Source of the DNA: Takakia lepidozioides
Taxonomy: Eukaryota > Streptophyta > Takakiopsida > Takakiales > Takakiaceae
DNA: 64,000 nucleotides
Assembly (NCBI GenBank): GCA_030704615.1
Contig: CM060734.1
Coordinates: 28,474,042-28,538,041 of the forward strand
Direction: 5' to 3'
Shown here: piece by piece, positions 47,269 through 58,344 of the stretch
Numbering within the stretch: the stretch's first letter is position 1
Layout: each line of letters begins with the position of its first letter
Program-made: the position numbers and the translations under genes
The notes under the pieces: model-generated
Told to the model about the DNA's origin: nothing
The model's database searches: none
The model's input: only the letters and a program-made list of their open reading frames with translations

Positions 47269-47990
47269 ACCCTGGCGGATCTGGAAAAGGGTAATGAGGT
47301 CCATGGCGACATCTTTAGAGCTGGAATTGTACCAATTGTCATTCTGAACAATACCTTGATGGACATGTATGCAAAATGTGGGTGTATGGAGGATACAAAG
47401 GGAGCGTTTGACACTACAGCTGAATGAGATTTGGTGTCGTGGAATGCGATGCTTGCAGGTTTTGCTGTAGTTGTACCAAATGTAATTTTGCACACTGCCC
47501 TGACAGATCTGGAAAATGGCAAAGAGGTCCATGGCGACATCTTCAGAACTGGAATTGTACCTCATTCTGAACAATACCCTGGGGGACATGTATGCAAAAT
47601 GTGGGTGCATCGACGATGTAAAGGGAGTGTCTGACACTATGGCTGTCGTGAAATGCAATCCTTGCAGGTCCTGGCCCAGTTGTACCAAATGTCACTCTAC
47701 ACACTGCCTTGACAGATCTGAGAAATGGCAAATGTCCATGGCGACATATTCAGAGCTGGAATTGTACCAACTGTCATTCTGAACAATACCCTGGTGGACA
47801 TGTATGCAAAATGTGGGTGCATCGACGATGCAAAGGGAGTGTTTGACACTATGGCTGAATGAGTTGTGGTGTCGTGGAATGCGATGCTTGCAGGTTTTGC
47901 CGTAGTTGTACCAAATATCACTCTGCACACTGCCCTGGCAGATCTGGGAAAGGGCAAAGAGGCCTTCAGAGCTGGTTTTGCTGTAGTTGT
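47269..47990 (+). pseudogene. Tandem PPR fragments (pseudogene)
   Basis: Three or so repeated PPR pieces in different frames: ADLEKGNEVHGDIFRAGIVP, LMDMYAKCGCMED, WNAMLAGFAVVVPN, DLENGKEVHGDIF and MYAKCGCIDD. The units share a GFAVVVPN variant absent from the 23-26 kb array, so this block expanded separately. No start, E or DYW part is present. Confidence 0.85.
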
Positions 47991-47999
47991 ACCTAACAC

Positions 48000-48770
48000 T
48001 CATGACAACCAACCAAGGGAAGTAACTCTACCTGCTGCATATGCTATCTCCCGTGCTTTCCATTCCACCTATCAGCTCACGTGGTATGCAGTTGGATTAA
48101 CGAACCCTGTAATGCCTGCATGTTCTTACCATAATGACTAGACTGAACTGACAGGGCACAACAGCTGGCTGACCACACCTCAAGGAACACGCCGTTGGAC
48201 ACCGCATCCATACAACTCAGATATGAAGGCACCCCCCCTGCACAAGAAATTGCCTCCCACCCCCTTAAGGCATGTTCTCGCCCCTATTAGATGTAAATCT
48301 GGCCTCAGACAACCTGTTCTTGTTCCAAATCCTATGAATTACTGCTCCCATCATGTTTGTTATTCGAGAGCTTTTGCCCTCATCTCCATTGCTGTGAAAC
48401 ATCCGTCTCCACTCACTGATCAAATGTTTTCTTTTGCTGAAAGTATTGTGAATTGCTGCTACCCACAGATCTATCACTCAAGAGCTTCTGCCCTTATCAC
48501 CACTGCTGTGAATTACCTCTTCCCGCATCGTGATCAAGTGTTTGTTCAATTTACAAAAACTGTGAATTGTTGTTCCAGCTCACTTATTTGTCACTTAAGG
48601 GCCTTTGCCCTCGATACCATTGATCTAAAATACATTTATCTAGATATTCATATACAGGCCTCACTACCGTTATCTCCCCCACAGTGCTCTTCCATGCTAT
48701 TTTCTTGAACGATTGACACTCAACACATTACCACTCTCTTATGCAAGATACTCAGAACTATTGGCTATCT
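48000..48770. other. No gene recognised
   Basis: One long plus frame (48,223-48,708) contains internally repetitive phrases (CYSRAFALI, YHSRASALI, CHLRAFALD). It looks like a low-complexity repeat rather than a protein family that I know. Confidence 0.4.
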
Positions 48771-48774
48771 TGGG

Positions 48775-48935
48775 AAAATGCTACCTCAGGAAATTGTTAC
48801 CTCTGGATATTGTTACCTCGGGAAAATGGTACCTCTGGAAAATGTTACCTTTGCGGAAACGCTACCTTGGGAATGTGCCACCTTGGGAAAATGCTACCTT
48901 GGAAAATGTGTTACCTCGGGCCCCTTCAAAAATGA
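48775..48935. repeat. Short tandem repeat, ~18-21 bp units
   Basis: Degenerate repeats of the type gttacctctggaaaat and gctaccttgggaa run consecutively. They are followed at 49,020-49,090 by a second simple repeat (aatcacttcgaaaatcact). Confidence 0.8.
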
Positions 48936-49139
48936 TTCGGGTATACTGGTTACCATGGGAAGGTCCTCCTTCCTACTTTTGCTATACAATGCACCTCACC
49001 TGTTGGGGTTCATGCAACTCTGGAAATCACTCTGGACATCACTTTGGACTTGGACATCACTTTGAAAATCACTTCGAAAATCACTTCACATGTAAACTTC
49101 CATATTTCTCTCCCCAAGTCATGATTTTAACCCTATTTT

Positions 49140-50830
49140 AATTAATTCTGGACTTTTGGCTTAAATCCGGACTAAACTTAATATATATTTGTATTAAATT
49201 TAATTGAAATATTAATAATATCATGGTGTAATGTGTGATTGAACTTTGTGAAATTTCAAGTGATGTCATACTTGTTTCAAAATGTGTCATAGAAGAGGTC
49301 CATTTGACATTGAAGTGCTCAATGTGAAGTAGCAGTATTGAACAATTCATTGAACGTCCACTTGGAAGTCGAATAAAGTAATATTCCATTGCAGGATCAT
49401 GATAAACAAATGGGTCACATCGAACATGGGCCAAACTCGTACTCTACCATACTCGATACAACTTGCTAGTAATTTTATTGATTGAATCTTCATATGAAGC
49501 ACAATGTTCATATACCACGCCATTGGAATGAATCATGTTTTGGATGTGACAAGGGCAGTAAAATATTAGAATAGCATGAAGCATTCGGAAGAGGTACTAG
49601 GGTAGTACAATAAGGTTTGGGGTGTAACTAGATAAAAGTGTAATAAGGTTTGGGTTTACAGTAAGGGTAAGGGTTTAGGGTTTGGATTTAGGGTACAAAA
49701 AGACAAACAAATATGATGGACTCACACTCGGTAGAATTAAGAAATGGTTGAGGAATTTGATATCCCTGTAATCATTCTATCATACCTTATCCAACAAAAA
49801 AAAATATTAAAAGAGCATGAAACATTGAGAAGATGTAACATGGTAGTACAATAAGGTTTGGAGTGTAACTAGGGTAGTACACTAAAGTTATTGGTTTATG
49901 GTAAGATTAATGGTTTAGGGGTGATGGTAAAGGTAGGGTTTTCGGTTTGGGTTTAAGAACACTATTGGACAAACAAATATGGAAGACTCACAGTCGCTAA
50001 AACTTGGTGTGTGTTAGAAGGATATAAAATAAATAAAAATGGAAACAAATATTATGGAAGAGTCATTGGGCCGGAGAAGTATTTAGATTGAGGATTCGTC
50101 CTTGGAACCTGGTATTAAAATACATATGGTTATGGTATGGATACTTCATTCCCAGTTGCAGGGGAAGGGTAAGGGTTTAGACGTAACAATGGCGTAGGGT
50201 TTTCCTTAGGGTTTTCGACGAGGGTTTAGGGCTTGGGTTGAAGGCAGAAATGGTGAGCATACATGCGGGAAGATTCGCACTCGCTACAACTTAGTGTGTG
50301 TTAGTATGGTACAAAATGGAAATTTGGTTACATTGAGATTTGGATAACAAAATGGTTATTATGGTATGGATAGTTGAAAGAGAAAGGGTTCTGGGGTATT
50401 GGGTTAAGGTAAATGTTTAGGGTTTTCTAGTAAGGGTTTAGGGTTTAGGGTTTTTGTTTAAGTTACAAAATAGACAAACACTAAGTCTTATGGAAAACTC
50501 CAGACTTCGCTAGAACTTAGTGTTGTTAATAGGGTACTAGTAAGCAAAAAAAAAAAATGAAGAACCTAATATTATGGACAAGTATTTAAATGAAAGACTC
50601 GTCGTTGGAACCTGGACCTAGTATTAAGATGTAACATAGAAAGCAAACTGTAACATGCCTAAATGCATGTCAATCCAAAACAAAGAAAAAAGCTAGCGCA
50701 AATGTGAAGGAGAAGACATTTCAATAACCATAATGGTTATGGTTATGGTTATGGTTATGGTTATGGTTATGGTATGAATAGATTTGGAAAGAAAATGGCG
50801 TTATATAACGACTTTTGGGAAGCGCCTGGA
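49140..50830. repeat. AT-rich region with degenerate telomere-like (TTTAGGG) repeats
   Basis: Interspersed aagggtttagggtt motifs occur at about 49,670, 49,910, 50,215 and 50,410-50,450. A TTATGG hexamer run is at about 50,727-50,774. Diverged phrases around agggtagtacaataaggttt recur (49,600, 49,850). The plant telomere repeat TTTAGGG is recognisable but scattered, so this is an interstitial or subtelomeric-type repeat, not a telomere. No gene is visible. Confidence 0.75.
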
Positions 50831-51360
50831 TCTCATGGGAGAAAATGGATCTGAAGAAAACATGAGAGAGGATAAAAAGTCAGAGAGAAATAAAAATTGC
50901 TTAAAATTTGAACAACGGAAAAGGACATGTGAAATTTCCTCTTAAACCAGGGCCAAAGATGAGAAGTATGAAAATGAAATGAAATGAAAATTTGGTGCAG
51001 AAAAGTCGTAGAGCTTAGAGGGAAAATGGAGGAAAACCTCATAGAAAAAACTTGAGGACTGGCAAATTGAAAAACTGTATGTCAACAACGATTGAGTAAG
51101 GCTCCTCCTAGTGGGAGACTTCAGTGGGAGAATTGGTTATGCGAAAAGCAAGTCCAATGTTTCAGAGAAGGACTGGAAAGGGGCTATTTTCTTCCGTTGT
51201 TAAAAACCTCTTTGACCGAATTTGAAGACTCCAGTGGTCGTGCCGCCCATTTTGTTCTTGTGATCTATATGTTATGTAGGCGAAACTCCCCACGGTCATC
51301 TTTGTTGACCAGGACGTACAGCAGGCCAGCATCCAGCAAACCAGAAACAAAGGACGAGAA

Positions 51361-51383
51361 CGTCCACTGGACATTCGAGGTTC
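51361..51383. repeat. Interspersed palindrome, copy 1
   Basis: Diverged copy of the AACCTCCACTG-arm palindrome (gtccactggacattcgaggttca); first copy seen in the second element. Confidence 0.65.
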
Positions 51384-51457
51384 AGTGCGACATAAGAATA
51401 ACAAAAAGGATCCCCCAACGCAAACAAAAGGGCCATATAGAGAAGAAAATTTATTTC

Positions 51458-54400
51458 TTAAATCGAAGTACTGGAGTTGACCTCAACAATATGTCCTTGG
51501 TCTGGAACTCGCTCGCACGACTCGTTTTCTGACTGACGATTAGCCTCCTCCAAATTAGCGCGCGCCTTCACTGCTTCGGCGGCAGTAATTCTCTTAGTGC
51601 TATTCCTTGTCGTATTTTTTCGTGGAGGCATTGTCCACACACATTGTTCACGTGGATCCATTGAGGAGGATCTGACGAGTTATACTCCCAAAGTTTTGAC
51701 CAACAGTCCCTGTACCTTTCCAAGTCTGTTGGGTTACCACCTTTTCTCGGTCTCCACCACTCCACCTTCACCTTCTTAAAATTAGGATCCTCCCTTTCGC
51801 GGATCACGTCAGATATTGCCACCCCATCCAGACCGGGCACGTACTTGGGTCATAAGGGCGAACGAGCACAAAACACCCTTTCTCAATATCCTTGATTCAG
51901 GGATATTCTTGGTCGCTCACACCTCGGGCCACAGTAAGGTTCTAGGATTTCATCCTCTTCTTCCACATCTGGCAATATATGTGGATGGATTCCATCTCTG
52001 TGATGATTCTTGGACCAATTTGTTTTCGGCCAGAATCCCTCAAGAAGCTGAATACGGTCGGGAGCTTCTGGAATGGCTTATCCAGCTCGGCGAGAATGTT
52101 TCCCCAGTACTGGTCGTATTGTTCCATTCGACCTCTGTAATGATCGTCAAGCATCATTCCTTTCGTCCAAAAATCCCTGTATTTTTTTATTCCATTTAAT
52201 GAATGATTTTTCGGAGGAGTCGTCCCCGACTCCCCAGATAGGTCTCCTTGGAACGGCGTCTGGGTCTCCTTCAGGGAGCTTCGGAGTCCCGTCAGGATTG
52301 GACTTCCACATCTTCACGCTATTGTTTGTTGGAAGCCAATCCGAATCAGTAGCGGACTTCTTGTACTTCATGACGGGGCCAGCCCTCCGCATCCTTAAAA
52401 AAACGGAAGACGTGCATCTCCGAAATCCCGACCAACGCCTCTTTTCCATCCAGAATACAGCCCTTGACAAAATTCTTGAAGTCGGGAACCTCCTGAATAA
52501 TCTGTGGAATGAACTGCAGATCTTGCGAGGTCATAAAAGACCTCATCAAATCCGAAAGAATGTAGGTGCTTCGTTCCTTCAGCTTCTTCGAAAGGTAGCT
52601 GAAGAAACCCGTCGATGTCCTCATGGGTGTGTCCGACCATTAGGAACCCTAGCTGGATTTCTTCAAAAACATCTTTGGCGGTCAGGAGGGATAGAAAAGC
52701 AAGCATCCATCTGTTTATTGTCCTTCGCAGAGTTGTCCATTTGCAAGTACAGTCTTCTCGGAAGTGGACGAGCACCACGTTTGTCTTCCGGCCTGCAGGG
52801 TTTAAGAGCATCCAAACATCTCGATTTACCTCTTAAAAGTGATTCGAAAAACTCGTTTTGAAGTCGGTAATCGAAAATGTTCCTGGACTCGCGACAGGTT
52901 GGCTTTCTCCAGCTGGCGCAGGCAAACATGCCAAAGAACAAGTGTAAAGTTTGAATTCCCTTCCAGAACTCATGAGGATATTTCCGTGAAGCTCACAACG
53001 TATCAGGTTGGAGTGACCAGTCCCGTTTAGTGAAAATGGAAGCTGACCCAATCAAGAAATCATCTTATTTGGAGTCTGTAGCCTTGGAACAGCTGTTTTC
53101 CTATGATCCATTTTGTCATGAATAATATAGAGAAACTCCTCCGGAATCATAACAGACTCATTCCTCCAGCTATGGTACAGTCTTCTACACGACTCTTGGT
53201 GCCTCAAATGTCTATCAAGCGCTCGTTTGTGTGTCACCTGTTCCGCACTTCTCTTGACAGACTTCTGATCAGGTCCTTGAACATCTCACACTCCGTGCAC
53301 TTCGCAAATGTACTCCCAGTTTACGAACCTCCACGTTAGGAAATATCTGACTCCGGATGCGGCTTACAGCCGACTGCGAGACTCATTGCAACCCGAAAAG
53401 TCTGTTGGTCTGTTACAATAAGGCAAGGTCAGGAAAGGAACGTCCACTGGATAGTGGAGGTTCATGAAACTAGAACCACAGTCGAAAGAGACAAAATCGA
53501 AGGGAGGATCATCCACATTGAATCAGAAAAATCTTCCAAGAAAGAAATTGAAGAATGGAGATTTCATACCTCGTTGGACTCGTCTCGTATTTGCTTCCAG
53601 TTCATTTCAGGTGGTAAGACTCTCAAAGTATCCCTCATTCCCTACCCAATGCATCTTGTCTTATGGGGCATGAGGTCAGTATTTCCGTTGACAATGGACA
53701 TAATGTTACCCTCTGCCTGAAGTGTCCTTGGGCGTGGCCTCTTCACTCCACGGTTCCCATGGAGACTTGACAACCAACCCTGTTTACTCAGCTTTTTGTA
53801 CTCCATGTATGTGGACGTGCCAATTCCATGAATTGTCCACCAAGCAGTCTCACATACACCCACACCCTCAATCGTAACGTATGCCCTGCGAGAGGTCCCT
53901 TCCAGCATGTGAAGTCGTTTCGAAACATTCAGTCCGTGTTCTCTCCTCTCATCGAAAGTGGATCCCCAAAACAAAGTACGGATAGCCAAGGTTTTTTGCC
54001 AATCGAAATATTGACAGCAGTGAAGTCTGCAACAAGGTTTGCTGCTCACGAACCGGACTTCTTCCAGAGTAAGATTCTTCATTCTTTTTTTGGAGTGTTC
54101 CAAATCTCGATCCTTCTTCTTTCTCGTAAAATGCCGATACGCCGCTTTTATCACACCTACCTCGTGATCTTCGTACAAGATACTGTCAGAGGATCTAATA
54201 AAATTCTCCAGATCATTTGAGAGTAGTCTCCCACTTTCCAAAAGTCGTGTTTTTGTTAAAGGCCATTTTACAAGAGACATCAAAGATCCAGAACCTCCAG
54301 AAAGTATTCTGGTGACAAGAACTCCAACATCATCCTCTCCCAGTTTGTCATTGAGGATCACCTCGTCCGGAATGCAGGCTTGAATCCTCCCCTCGAATAG

Positions 54401-54668
54401 TGCACCCCCATCATCACCCAACAGTACGCACTGCAAGTTTCTCCAGTTGTTTCTTCCGAGTCCTCCGCTCGGATTCCCGGAACTCTTCGATGGTCTGTGG
54501 TTTGATTCATCCTCGTCGACGTCAAAAGTCTCGGTAGTATCTCTTGTCTCCGGCATAAAATCAGGATTCATGTCAGGCCCTCCTTGATACTCGTTATTCT
54601 CCGCAAGAACTTCGCCAACATTCCACATCACCGGGGTCCCAATGGCCTCCTTCAAGGTGTCAGCATCC
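51458..54668 (-). CDS. DUF7869-type transposase-like gene
   Basis: Minus-strand exons run from about 54,668 to 51,458. N-terminal segment: acidic, then CCRLHCCQYF, ETAWWTIHGIGTSTYMEYKK and MPHKTRC. Next are LPPEMNWKQIRDESNE, FAKCTECEMFKDLIR, THKRALDRHLRHQESCRRLY and FLYIIHDKMDH. The core has RLYLQMDNSAKDNKQMDACF and LGFLMVGHTHEDIDGF, whose conserved Asp/His/Glu pattern fits an RNase H-like fold. C-terminal end: DLERYRDCWSKLW. Families with HDKMDH, LQMDNS and VGHTHEDID are widespread in plant and algal genomes and behave like transposases; this role is inferred. A one-base frame change occurs near 53,237 (REVRNR to VTHKRAL), so the copy may be damaged. The start codon is not identified. Confidence 0.72.
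53439..53464. repeat. Interspersed palindrome, copy 2
   Basis: gaacgtccactggatagtgg plus aggttc; lies in an intron of the transposase-like gene. Confidence 0.8.
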
Positions 54669-54865
54669 TATGTCCATAAGGAGAGGACATAATGAGTGTG
54701 CTTCATCACAGGAGATGAGAACCACTGAAATTGTTGAGGAAGATAATTGTTGTCCATGACTGGTCCCTGCGACCCCGGAGACATTAAGGTAGTTCCCAGT
54801 GGGAGATGAAGACCCGGGAAGAGTAATAAACACTCTTTGACCCGTCTCTAAGATCATGATCACCG

Positions 54866-54891
54866 GAACCTCCACTGCACATGCGAGGTTC
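54866..54891. repeat. Interspersed palindrome, copy 3
   Basis: gaacctccactgcacatgcg plus aggttc; upstream part of the transposase-like gene. Confidence 0.75.
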
Positions 54892-55082
54892 AAGAAACTG
54901 AAAACCCCTCCGTGAAGACCTTACTGACAGTAATAAGCAGTATGAGTGAAGACTATATTCAGAGATGAATCAATTCAATAAAAGGAAATACACTCGCGTA
55001 TGAACGTTTCAAAGAAGTAGAATAGAAATGGAATTGTTGTTTGGTCTGGAACATGTCATTTGAAGATTGTGTCTAATTATAT

Positions 55083-55105
55083 AACCTCCACTGTACAGTG
55101 GGGTT
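55083..55105. repeat. Interspersed palindrome, copy 4
   Basis: aacctccactgtacagtggg plus gtt, nearly perfect. Confidence 0.85.
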
Positions 55106-55548
55106 AGATGAGATACAGATGATGAAAAAGTCGGACGGATGAATATTAGTGGATGAACATGGTTACGTGGATGAATAATTGTAATGACGGATGGATATAA
55201 GCATTGACGAGACTGTCCAATGGAGGTCCACGACTTGAGGTATAACGAAATACAGAAATTGGAGAGTATTGGACTGTAATTTCTAAACATGCAATGACAA
55301 ATAAGTAGATTTCCTGTAGAGTATCGAAAACACATAGATGTCTCAACATTTTCTACGGGTGAAAATGCAGTTCACATGAGAGATTATGGAAATTCAGAGA
55401 GTTACACCTGCGATAGCCACAGAGGTACAGGATGCTCAGAGAGGTGCAGTATGGGAAGCGAGGTGGGAGATGACCAGAGAGGTGCGAGAAACACAATCTC
55501 CAAGTGAGAGGTATGGAGATAGAAGTTTGAACAGTTTGCACTCATACC

Positions 55549-55558
55549 TTATATAGAG
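55549..55558 (-). promoter_or_regulatory. TATA-like box for the minus-strand gene
   Basis: On the minus strand CTCTATATAAGG is followed by a CT-rich leader down to about 55,400, as expected for a plant promoter of the transposase-like gene. Confidence 0.5.
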
Positions 55559-56291
55559 GTGGAAACCAGGTTGCCCGTTGGAACTCCTCCAATGGGATAG
55601 TGCGATACATTGTCTCGCGGATCGATTTCCGTCCGCCGTTGATATCCGATATGGCCACAATCGAACGGTTCTAGATGGTGCAGGAGTGCACTCTTTGACC
55701 GATTTCGGAAAAGAGTGTCCTTTACTGGTAGATCCCTATGTAACAATTATGATGCCAGAAAGATAACGGCCGATAACGGTGGTTCAATGGTTTCGCACTC
55801 GTGCTTATAAAGCAGTACGTATTTCGCATTCAATGTTGTCCAAGTGGATGATGGCCTAACACCGATGACAAGCGTTTCATGAAATCGTGCAGCTATGACA
55901 CTCGGCCGAGAATGTGGCAGGCGTAAATGAGTGACAGAGGAAATATTCCAAGCCTTAATCCGCCGAATGTAGACATGGTCAGGAGCAATAATTCCCAGCG
56001 GCAAAAACGCCGCAAGAGGATCTAACTTGTACATTTCACTTGTACATTCATTTAGTCACGTGTGGGGTGTGGGAAATATCCCGCGGGGTTATAATTGATG
56101 ATCTTGTGCAAGGGATCATTAACATCATATTTTCTCGTTCATTCATCTGTTTTTTCATTTCATCTAGTCATTCGTAAAATGGATGGATAGAATGAAATGG
56201 ATGAATTGGATGACATTTGCATGGATGTTGGATGGAACACGCGCGACCGTTCGATTTCGAAAGGACGCAATGGTTCAGATCCTTTGCGACG

Positions 56292-56302
56292 GCACCATAT
56301 AA
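56292..56302 (+). promoter_or_regulatory. TATA-like box for the plus-strand genes
   Basis: CCATATAAGGGG is followed by a purine-rich leader (56,370-56,620) and by an ATG at 56,634 with a splice donor shortly after. The minus-strand TATA-like box lies about 740 bp away in divergent orientation. Confidence 0.55.
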
Positions 56303-56633
56303 GGGGTGTGGTCGTTCAGCCCACCCTTTCGCCACTCCATTGTGTACGCGAAAGCGCTGCGGAAGTGGTAAGACCGACTAGTGCTAGAAAAGAGAGAGTT
56401 TTGAAGAGGGGAGAGCGTGAAGAGCAGAGACTGTGTTGTGCAGGGTGTCGTGAGAGCTGAGAGAAGAGAGCGTGCAATTCAGTGCAGCATGAGAGTGCAG
56501 TGGAGGAAAGGAAGCAGACAGCGGATTCAAGTGCAGACAGGAGACGGGAAGGAAGCAGAGCGTAAGGGAGAGCGGAGCGGAGGGGTGGAAGCTTAAGGGT
56601 CAGGCGTTTCAGGTCAGCAACAGGGGCACCGAA

Positions 56634-57909
56634 ATGGCTCACGCATCTAGCAGGTAATGTTCTCGTTTACGCATGTGGTTTGATGTCATTCTCTCTTGCT
56701 CGCTTGTCGTTATCTCATTCTCTCTTTGTTCTGTTTGTTGATTTGCTTTTCTTTTTGTTTTGCTGTTGCTTTTGTTGGTCAGCATCGCCCACGTCGCTGT
56801 TGGTTTGCTTCTCTTCCTCACTCGATTTCATTCCAGAGGTTATAGAGCACCATTGGATTCTTGCATGTCGCGTTTCGTGAGTGTGTTATCTTGTCTGATG
56901 CGGAGCATCTATTTTCCATTCATGTGGTTCCAAAGCTGTTTCAATTAGTTTGAATTGATTAAAGCTGTTTAGGTGTTTCAATGCATTGCTGCTTCTCTGC
57001 TGGTGGTTTGTATGGTGGTTGGTATGGGTGGTTTGTGGTCCTGGTTTACTGGTGCTGCTGGATTATTAGGGTTATGGATTAGGGTTATGGCGGGTTAGGA
57101 TCATGGTTTATAGCGATTTTTTTTCCGAATTTCCGATATTTGATAACGGGTTTTTCTTCGAGGCTAGGCTACTCTAGTAGACTAGTCTCCGTAGACCACT
57201 AGACCTCTAGTAGACCTCCATAAACTCCGACAGGACAAACCACACGAACCTCGCCTGCCCAGTGGAGGTTCCTGCGTGTTACTATGCCAAGGCACAACAT
57301 AAGGATGTATTGAGATAGACTTATGTCGGTTCCTCCCCTGCGTTGATTTTTTGTTCTGTCAGTATAAAAAGAACGGGCGTAGGAGTGCACACGGTGGCCA
57401 AAGATGGTTCTAAGACCGTCGTCGACATCTGTAAGAGAAGACAGAATCCGATAAGCATCAACGAATTACTGGTTGTATCGAAAACAAAAACCTTCAAGAA
57501 AAGATCTGAGAATCAAATATCAGATGTGGGCTCTGACGTGCGAACCTTCATAAATCCGGGCACTGACGAATCAATGTTCGAGGGAGTTATTCGACGGGAG
57601 ACAACGGAGGAAAAAGAGGAAGAGAAAGATGAAAGTGATGAGTGTAATCTTCAGTCTGATTCAGATAATGACATTTATGTAGGAGATAGTGAACAGTACC
57701 CGGAATCTGTCCTTCCGTCCTCTCCAGGATACACTCCTCACTCTCCTCAGTATGCAGTCCTTGTAAATTCTCCAGAATATGTCCCTGCAGATTCTCCTCA
57801 GTACATCCCTGGAGATTCTCCAGAATACATCTCTGGAGATTCTCCGACATATACCCCTAGAGAGTACTCCCCTGAAACCTTGAGGATGATTCGAGAGAGC
57901 CTCCGGTAG
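56634..57909 (+). CDS. Ser-Pro-Tyr repeat protein, RNA polymerase II CTD-like tail
   Basis: Two-exon model: 56634-56653 (MAHASS) spliced by CAG/GTAATG to 57363-57909 after CTGTCAG; the phase agrees and gives 188 residues. The middle is acidic (TTEEKEEEKDES). Residues from about 125 on carry at least six units of about 8 residues of the form SP-x-Y-x-P (SPGYTPHSPQY, NSPEYVPADSPQYIPGDSP, SPTYTPREYSP). The spacing of Ser-Pro and Tyr resembles the Tyr-Ser-Pro heptads of the RNA polymerase II tail but is not the same sequence. The intron carries one interspersed palindrome. I know no family for this protein; a role in binding proteins that read Tyr/Ser-Pro repeats is a guess. Confidence 0.65.
57246..57271. 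repeat. Interspersed palindrome, copy 5
   Basis: gaacctcgcctgcccagtgg plus aggttc, in the intron of the Ser-Pro-Tyr repeat gene. Confidence 0.8.
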
Positions 57910-58137
57910 TTATTGTAGATACAAGAAAATGAAAAGATGAAACTCATCTTACAAAATAATATCGATTTCTTGTAGAAATTATGTATTCGTTGTAGGAACA
58001 ATTTTGAGACCGCATGATGTATGGAATGGCGAGACGAGCCTTCTCTGAATAAATGTATTATTCTTCTTATAAGTGAAATCGTTTTTTCCTCCTGAATTGA
58101 ATTCTTTTATATGTCAGCTATGAGCGTGTGAATTGTT

Positions 58138-58162
58138 GAACCTCCACTGGACAGTGGAGGTT
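58138..58162. repeat. Interspersed palindrome, copy 6
   Basis: Perfect arms AACCTCCACTG around a GA core, just upstream of the second ParB-like gene. Confidence 0.92.
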
Positions 58163-58344
58163 ACTGTCCTGGGAATCTTGTATGGTTATCATGATAGGTG
58201 TCTGACGACCGAGGTGGTTTATTCTGTGGACAACAACATCACCCCGAGGGATTGTATTGTTGGAATGTGCAAACCTATATGTGGTTCATTGTTTTATCGA
58301 AAATCTCCGAATTTCAAGAATGATCACCTGGCAATTTTTGAGCT

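Noticed and set aside
48223-48708. A protein gene with repeated RAFAL-type phrases
   Set aside because: The repetition follows DNA-level repeats and no start context or family is recognisable.
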